From Lacustribacter sp964460315 (lineage in GTDB: Bacteria > Pseudomonadota > Gammaproteobacteria > Burkholderiales > Burkholderiaceae_A), in the NCBI GenBank assembly GCA_964460315.1, contig CAYWPQ010000039.1:1-9486 (forward strand): a stretch of DNA of 9,486 nt. The letters are read 5' to 3'. The position numbers and the translations under genes are program-made. The notes under the pieces were generated by a model. It was given only the letters and a program-made list of their open reading frames with translations, was not told the origin of the DNA and did no database searches. Below, piece by piece: positions 5,282 to 9,486 of the stretch (positions within the stretch are counted from its first letter, which is position 1; each line of letters starts with the position of its first letter).

Positions 5282-6485
5282 GAGGACCACCCTTTCGTTG
5301 AACCGAAATTCTAGCGTTGCAACTCTGCTCTTCAGCCTCTTGTTCGCTGGGGTTTCAGGCCTGGCCGAAGCAGCAGCGCCAAAGCCAGCGACCTCCTTGG
5401 CCACGCTGAAACCCACCTCTTTTCAGGAACTCGACGGCTGGCGAGACGATGATCTTGAGGGTTTCTGGAAGGCACTTGAGGTGAATTGTTCGGTCATGCG
5501 GCTTCGCAACACCGCCTGGGCCCAGCGCTGCCAAGAGCTTCGCGCCATCAGCGCAGGGGACTCGGCCGGAATTCGCCGCTGGATCGAATCTCGATTCACG
5601 CCCTATCAGCTCTCGGACAGCAAAGGCACCCGCTCGGCCACCATCACGGGTTACTACGAGCCCGTGGTCAAGGGCTCCCGAACCCAGGGTGGCCGATTCC
5701 AGGTGCCTCTTTATCAGACCCCCAAAGACTTGGTGAATGTCGATCTCTCCTCCATCTACCCAGAGATCAAAGCCTTGCGACTCCGGGGAAGACTTGAAGG
5801 CAACCGCGTCACACCCTATCCCACCCGAGCGGAGATTGATAAAAACCAACTTCTCGCAGGCCTTGAGCTGGTCTGGCTTGAAGACCCTATTGAGGCCTTT
5901 TTTCTTCAGGTTCAGGGTTCAGGGCGCGTTGAACTTCCGAATGGCGAGTCCATTCGCGTGGGCTATGCCGAGCAAAACGGTCATCCCTATCGTTCGATTG
6001 GGCGCTACTTGATTGATCGCGGTGAATTGAAGGCCAACGAGGCATCGATGCAAGGCATTCGTGCCTGGCTTGCCCGAAATCCACACCGACGTGATGAGCT
6101 GCTGCATCAAAATCCGAGCATGGTGTTCTTCAAAGAGATTCGCCGAAAACAAACGCCGGGAGAACCGGATGGGCCTTTGGGCTCGATGGGGATCCCGCTC
6201 TCCGCAGAGCGATCCATCGCCGTCGACCCCAGGTTTGTGGAGGCGGGAACCTTGGTCTTTGTGTCAACCCGCGTTCCTGCAGGGCCGGCGGGCGGGACGG
6301 CTCTGGCCGGCCAAGGCGCAGCGGACAAACCGTTTCGTCAGCTGATGATCGCGCAAGATTCTGGAAGCGCGATTGTCGGTGTGCACCGAGGGGACATCTT
6401 CTTTGGCTCGGGGCCCGCGGCCGGAGAGACCGCCGGTCGAATGCGGGCGCAAGGGACCATGGTGTTGCTGCTGCCCAACCCCTAG
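5280..6485 (+). CDS. mltA: membrane-bound lytic murein transglycosylase A
   Basis: MltA cleaves the MurNAc-GlcNAc bond of peptidoglycan with formation of 1,6-anhydro-MurNAc, acting in the periplasm. From the ATG at 5280 the protein is 401 residues, with a signal peptide (Arg-containing start, hydrophobic 12-28, probable cleavage after AEA at 29-31). Family motifs follow: GYYEP (124-128), EDPIEAFFLQVQGSGRV (201-217), GYAEQNGHPYRSIGRYL (228-244), NPSMVFF (278-284) and the 3D-type double-psi barrel end LMIAQDSGSAIVGVHRGD (355-372), with Asp360 the likely catalytic acid. E. coli MltA is a lipoprotein, but this signal peptide has no lipobox Cys, so it may be soluble or held otherwise. An ORF extension to 5175 exists; the 5280 start has GAGGAA 10 bases upstream. 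TTG at 5298 is another option. Confidence 0.93.
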   Translation: MRTTLSLNRNSSVATLLFSLLFAGVSGLAEAAAPKPATSLATLKPTSFQELDGWRDDDLEGFWKALEVNCSVMRLRNTAWAQRCQELRAISAGDSAGIRRWIESRFTPYQLSDSKGTRSATITGYYEPVVKGSRTQGGRFQVPLYQTPKDLVNVDLSSIYPEIKALRLRGRLEGNRVTPYPTRAEIDKNQLLAGLELVWLEDPIEAFFLQVQGSGRVELPNGESIRVGYAEQNGHPYRSIGRYLIDRGELKANEASMQGIRAWLARNPHRRDELLHQNPSMVFFKEIRRKQTPGEPDGPLGSMGIPLSAERSIAVDPRFVEAGTLVFVSTRVPAGPAGGTALAGQGAADKPFRQLMIAQDSGSAIVGVHRGDIFFGSGPAAGETAGRMRAQGTMVLLLPNP

Positions 6486-6489
6486 GCGC

Positions 6490-7266
6490 TTACTTCACTG
6501 CAGCAAAAGACTGTTCAAGCCTCTCCTTGGAGAGTGCGCCTGAAGCGCGCCGGCCATCGATGAAAAAGGTGGTCGGCGTTCCCGAGACCGAGAGTGAACG
6601 GCCAAGCTCGACCATTCGATCAGTCTGAAAGGAACAATCGGATCCGGCCTTGGCGGGCTCCTTGCCAAAAAGCATCCAGTCATTCCAGGCATCTTCGCGA
6701 TTCTTGGCACACCATGCATTACGGGAAATGGTCTCGGACTCTGCCCGGAGCATGGGATAGAAGAAGGTGTAGATGGTGACGTTGTTCATGTCGAGCAAGG
6801 TCTTGCGATAGGTGCGACAAAAACTGCAATAAGGGTCTTCAAACACGGCAAGCACGCGTTTGCCGTTGCCCCTCACGGTCTTCATCGCAAGATCAAGCGG
6901 AAGCTTTGAGAAATCAATTCGATTGATGTCTTCAAGCCTCGCGGCTGTGAGGTTCGCACCGGTTTTGAGATCGACCATCTGGCCTTCCACAATGGCAAAG
7001 CTCGCTTTTTCGTCAACGTAAATGAGGTCGGTGCCGATACGCACCTCAACCATACCGGGCATCGGTGTGGTGAGCACACTCTCCACCTTGAAGCGTCCGC
7101 GAAGCCAGCCTTCGACGGCCTTTTTGACCGAGGCCTCCACCGTGGGAGCCACCTTTTGATTGGCTGATGCCGGCATGTGTGCCGAGATTGAAATCACAAA
7201 CAGCAGGGCGCCAAGGGCCATCAGAGCCTTGCGAGCCAACGATTGATTAGGGTGGTGGATCAACAT
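6490..7266 (-). CDS. dsbC: DsbC-like thiol:disulfide interchange protein
   Basis: A probable periplasmic disulfide-bond isomerase or reductase of the DsbC/DsbG thioredoxin-fold family. It has an N-terminal signal peptide (hydrophobic segment ending near ISAHMPASA), an N-terminal dimerisation-type domain, then the thioredoxin domain with FEDPYCSFC and the cis-proline GTPT. Numbered from the GTG at 7272, the active pair is Cys149/Cys152 and the cis-Pro is 233. A second Cys pair (188 and 213) is spaced like the structural disulfide of E. coli DsbC. The active site is CSFC rather than the usual CGYC. I prefer the ATG at 7266; GTG at 7272 is two codons upstream. It follows the ubi hydroxylase by 9 bases, so the two are probably co-transcribed. 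It converges on mltA with only 4 bases between stops. Confidence 0.88.
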   Translation of the reverse strand: MLIHHPNQSLARKALMALGALLFVISISAHMPASANQKVAPTVEASVKKAVEGWLRGRFKVESVLTTPMPGMVEVRIGTDLIYVDEKASFAIVEGQMVDLKTGANLTAARLEDINRIDFSKLPLDLAMKTVRGNGKRVLAVFEDPYCSFCRTYRKTLLDMNNVTIYTFFYPMLRAESETISRNAWCAKNREDAWNDWMLFGKEPAKAGSDCSFQTDRMVELGRSLSVSGTPTTFFIDGRRASGALSKERLEQSFAAVK

Positions 7267-7275
7267 AAACACTCA

Positions 7276-8460
7276 CTATTGAGGAGAGATGGCCTGACGA
7301 ATCAGGAATTGTCGAAGGGGGCCAATATCGGCCACGAGTTTCATGCCTAGGCGACGAAGCTTCGACATGGTTGGATGAGACTGTACCGCGAGTCTTTGAA
7401 GCAGATCCAGCCCCCACTGCGCACGCTTCACGCGATGCTGTCGAGCGCGCTCATACCGGGAGATGAGTGGCGATGCACCGGGGTCTTCTGGGGCGCTCTT
7501 CCAAAGGTTTTCTAGGCAGAGAAGATCTTGCACGCCAAGGTTGAGGCCATACCCTGCAAGGGGATGAACCGTATGGGCGGCATCCCCCACCAACACCGTT
7601 CGCAAGGCTGACTGCGATTCAGTCAGCATCATACGAAGCGGAGCCGCCGAGAGTTCGCTGGTTAAGGTCAGCTGGCCAAATCGCTGCTGGGAGCGTTGTT
7701 GAATGAAGCCTGCCAGCGCGGCGGGATCCTGAGGAATGTCAGACATGGATCGCGAAGTTGACCACACCATGGAGACTTGATGGGGTTCTGACAGCGGCAG
7801 AAGGGCAAGGATGTCGCCTTGGTCGAACCACTGCGCCGCAATTCCCCCGTGCGGAAATTCCGTGGTGAACGCGGCAACCAGGGCGCGTTGCTGGTAATCA
7901 CGCTGACCCCAAAGAATTCCGGCCTGCTGGCGAACCCAGGACCGAGCGCCATCCGCGCCAACAAGCAGCTTGGCAGCAAGATGGCCCTCTTGATGACGAA
8001 CGATGGCGCCCGAAGGTTGAATGAACAGGGCGTCTGGGCGAGATCGGATGCGTTGAATCTCGGGGCGAAACTGCACCGCTTGCTCAAGGGCCGTCAAAAG
8101 GTCGCGATGAAGCACCATCACCGAGAGAAATTCGGCACCAGCGTCCGTGGCGCTGAGATCCACGCGTACATCACCCGTGAAGACCTCCATTCGGCTGACC
8201 GTGCAGGTCTTCCGGTGAAGGGCCGGCCAAACCCCAAGGCGCTGAAGCAGATCAACGGTTAACGGTGAAAGCGCGTAATTGCGGGCATCAGCACCGTCGG
8301 TACGCCCTTCTTCGTCTGGGGCGAACCACACCACACCATAGCCACTGCGCGCCGCCAGGAGGGCCGAAAGAGCGCCCATGATGCCGCCGCCAATGACGGC
8401 CACCGGGATGGCAGACGGCTTCGTCATTTCTGGGTGGCTGGACGCGGAACTCTTGTGCAT
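7276..8460 (-). CDS. UbiH/UbiF/COQ6-family FAD-dependent hydroxylase
   Basis: A flavoprotein monooxygenase (394 residues, the normal size) of the family that hydroxylates the aromatic ring of ubiquinone precursors using NAD(P)H and oxygen. It shows the three FAD signatures: the dinucleotide fold VAVIGGGIMGALSALLA (20-36), the DG motif GADGARSWVR (168-177) and the GD motif VGDAAHTVHP followed by LAGYGLNLG (291-309). The last motif normally reads LAGQGLN, so Tyr at 304 replaces the common Gln. Which ring position it attacks (UbiF, UbiH, UbiI or UbiM-like) cannot be decided from motifs, so no symbol is given. The start at 8460 is the furthest ATG; an internal ATG at 8427 (MTKPSAIPVAVIGGG) would also give a complete FAD fold, and neither has a clear ribosome binding site. 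It is followed by the DsbC-like gene, probably in one transcript. Confidence 0.9.
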   Translation of the reverse strand: MHKSSASSHPEMTKPSAIPVAVIGGGIMGALSALLAARSGYGVVWFAPDEEGRTDGADARNYALSPLTVDLLQRLGVWPALHRKTCTVSRMEVFTGDVRVDLSATDAGAEFLSVMVLHRDLLTALEQAVQFRPEIQRIRSRPDALFIQPSGAIVRHQEGHLAAKLLVGADGARSWVRQQAGILWGQRDYQQRALVAAFTTEFPHGGIAAQWFDQGDILALLPLSEPHQVSMVWSTSRSMSDIPQDPAALAGFIQQRSQQRFGQLTLTSELSAAPLRMMLTESQSALRTVLVGDAAHTVHPLAGYGLNLGVQDLLCLENLWKSAPEDPGASPLISRYERARQHRVKRAQWGLDLLQRLAVQSHPTMSKLRRLGMKLVADIGPLRQFLIRQAISPQ

Positions 8461-8471
8461 AGCGCGTAAGG

Positions 8472-8489
8472 ATCGCCTGTTATCGCCTG
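8472..8489. repeat. paired ATCGCCTG direct repeat upstream of the ubi gene
   Basis: Two exact 8-base copies, at 8472-8479 and 8482-8489, lie 10 bp apart start to start, so on the same helix face. They sit between the hydroxylase start and the tRNA promoter. This is possibly an operator, possibly chance. Confidence 0.4.
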
Positions 8490-8491
8490 GG

Positions 8492-8520
8492 CTGGCAAGT
8501 TAACCCTGCTGCGCTATACT
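8492..8520 (+). promoter_or_regulatory. tRNA-Phe promoter
   Basis: -35 CTGGCA (8492-8497, 4/6), a 17-bp spacer and -10 TATACT (8515-8520, 5/6). The predicted start is near 8527, giving a leader of about 47 nt before the mature tRNA. It is the only good sigma70-like pair between the divergent hydroxylase and the tRNA. Confidence 0.65.
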
Positions 8521-8530
8521 TTCGGTCTTG

Positions 8531-8558
8531 TTTTAACCCGAAGACTCTTGGGTTAAAA
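8531..8558 (+). other. stem-loop in the tRNA-Phe 5' leader
   Basis: TTTTAACCC (8531-8539) and GGGTTAAAA (8550-8558) form a perfect 9-bp inverted repeat. AAG/CTT inside can extend the stem past one unpaired G. It begins just after the predicted transcription start and ends 15 bases before mature tRNA-Phe. No T-run follows on either strand, so it does not look like an intrinsic terminator. It may be a processing or stabilising element, or a protein-binding palindrome. Confidence 0.7.
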
Positions 8559-8573
8559 AGTCGTTTGCAGCGT

Positions 8574-8649
<76 letters not shown>

Positions 8650-8674
8650 CCTCACTCCCTTCCCCTGACACCGA

Positions 8675-8813
8675 ATGGCCTGGATCTATCTGACTGTTGC
8701 AGTTCTTGCTGAATCCGGGACAAAAGCTGGATGCAGCCGCATTGATCGGCATCGCGCTGATTGTTTCAGGGGTGCTGATCATGAACGTCTTTTCAAGATC
8801 AGTGGTGCACTGA
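8675..8813 (+). pseudogene. remnant of an SMR (EmrE-like) efflux transporter gene, internal deletion
   Basis: The first 13 codons read MAWIYLTVAVLAE, a typical beginning of small multidrug resistance proteins. After a one-base frame change the sequence continues LNPGQKLDAAALIGIALIV and then SGVLIMNVFSRSVVH with a TGA at 8811. That is the typical last transmembrane helix and tail of the same family. SMR proteins are about 105-110 residues with four helices. Here only about 47 codons remain, so most of helix 1 after its conserved Glu and all of helices 2 and 3 are gone, and the halves are out of frame. It cannot make a transporter. In the starting frame a 48-residue nonsense product would result. 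No Shine-Dalgarno is visible before the ATG. It begins 26 bases after tRNA-Phe and ends 15 bases before the cupin gene. Confidence 0.8.
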
Positions 8814-8828
8814 GATGAGAGCGGATCG

Positions 8829-9486
8829 ATGAATCTCCACTCGGACTACAGCAAGCGAATTGTCCTTAACCATCATGAAATGGATTGGACGCCAAGCCCA
8901 GAGCCTGGCGTGGAACGACGGATGTTGGATCGATGCGGTGATGAAATTGCAAGGGCAACCTCGGTTGTTCGATATGCTGCAGGGGCTCAATTCGCCAGAC
9001 ACACCCATGAGCGAGGAGAAGAGATTCTGGTTTTGGATGGTGTGTTCAGCGATGAGGCAGGAAGCTATCCCGCTGGCACCTACATCATGAACCCGCCGGG
9101 TTCTTCTCACTCGCCAAGAAGTGAGGTCGGCTGCATCCTGTTTGTGAAACTGCGACACCTCGGTCCCGAAGTGACGACCCGAGAAGTGGTGAACACGCGT
9201 GCTGCTCCTTGGCTTCAAGGTATGGTCCCGGGCCTATCCGTCATGCCGCTGATGAGACAGGGATCCGGATCAACCCTGGTTCGATGGGCGCCTGAGACTT
9301 ACTTTAACCCGCACCGACACTTCGGCGGCGAGGAGATCTTTGTGGTGCAGGGGGTGTTCGAAGACGAGCATGGACGCTACCCGGAGGGCTCTTGGATTCG
9401 CAGCCCTCACATGAGTCAGCATCAGCCTTTCAGCCGTGAGGGTTGCATCATCTTCGTCAAAACAGGGCACCTCGTCGCCTTCGAAT
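8829..9486 (+). CDS. double-cupin, ChrR-like protein (partial, runs off right edge)
   Basis: An uninterrupted frame of 219 codons from the ATG at 8829 remains open at the window edge. It holds two homologous cupin domains. The first (about 45-110) has HTH (58-60), EE (64-65), LDGVFSDEAGSYPAGTY (69-85), NPPGSSH (His94) and GCILFVKLRH. The second (about 150-215) has PHRH (161-164), EE (168-169), VQGVFEDEHGRYPEGSW (173-189), SPHMSQH (His198) and GCIIFVKTGHL. Both keep the His/His/Glu/His metal-ligand pattern, so both may bind a metal such as zinc. The family resembles the C-terminal cupin of the anti-sigma factor ChrR, but no N-terminal sigma-binding zinc domain is present, so it is probably a stand-alone sensor or enzyme-like cupin. 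The stop is likely just beyond 9486. The ribosome binding site is weak. Confidence 0.88.
   Translation, partial: MNLHSDYSKRIVLNHHEMDWTPSPEPGVERRMLDRCGDEIARATSVVRYAAGAQFARHTHERGEEILVLDGVFSDEAGSYPAGTYIMNPPGSSHSPRSEVGCILFVKLRHLGPEVTTREVVNTRAAPWLQGMVPGLSVMPLMRQGSGSTLVRWAPETYFNPHRHFGGEEIFVVQGVFEDEHGRYPEGSWIRSPHMSQHQPFSREGCIIFVKTGHLVAFE

Noticed and set aside
8799..9218. 139-codon minus-strand open frame
   Set aside because: It is antisense to the double-cupin gene, whose conserved His/Glu motifs leave no doubt about the coding strand.

Overview
The window looks like a chromosomal, core-genome stretch of a betaproteobacterium, most likely Burkholderiales. The clues are the monofunctional trpC, the trpE-G-D-C order with rpe in front, an mltA, dsbC-type and ubi-hydroxylase neighbourhood, and an rRNA leader carrying E. 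coli-like boxA and boxC elements. G+C looks mid-50s by eye and was not counted. I see no phage, insertion sequence, CRISPR array or defence system, and I did not find a convincing undescribed system.

Layout. Bases 1-368 are the 5' end of a minus-strand rRNA operon: 14 bases of 16S, then a structured leader with two hairpins, boxC, boxA and a hairpin beside boxA, then a near-consensus promoter (TTGACA, 17 bp, CATAAT). Just upstream and on the same strand is a tightly packed operon, transcribed from about 5281 down to 489: a 27-codon membrane ORF, rpe, trpE, trpG, trpD, trpC. Adjacent genes overlap by 4 or 8 bases or lie within 10 bases of each other. TrpE and TrpG make anthranilate from chorismate, TrpD adds the phosphoribosyl group, and TrpC forms indole-glycerol phosphate. 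Rpe links to pentose-phosphate supply. trpF, trpB and trpA are not in the window.

Divergent from this operon is mltA (5280-6485, +), a murein transglycosylase. Its start codon shares a CATG with the start of the 27-codon ORF. It converges, with 4 bases between stops, on a two-gene minus-strand unit: a ubiquinone-type FAD hydroxylase (7276-8460) followed by a DsbC-like disulfide isomerase (6490-7266).

Divergent from the hydroxylase is tRNA-Phe(GAA) (8574-8649), with its own promoter and a 9-bp inverted repeat in its 5' leader. Next comes a decayed small-multidrug-resistance (SMR) transporter gene that keeps only its two ends. Last is a double-cupin ChrR-like protein gene, still open at the right edge.

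The points most worth a second look are the Trp-Trp-containing micro-ORF heading the rpe-trp operon and its start shared with mltA, the SMR deletion remnant with a microhomology-like junction, the rRNA promoter region doubling as the trp terminator region, and the hairpin in the tRNA-Phe leader.
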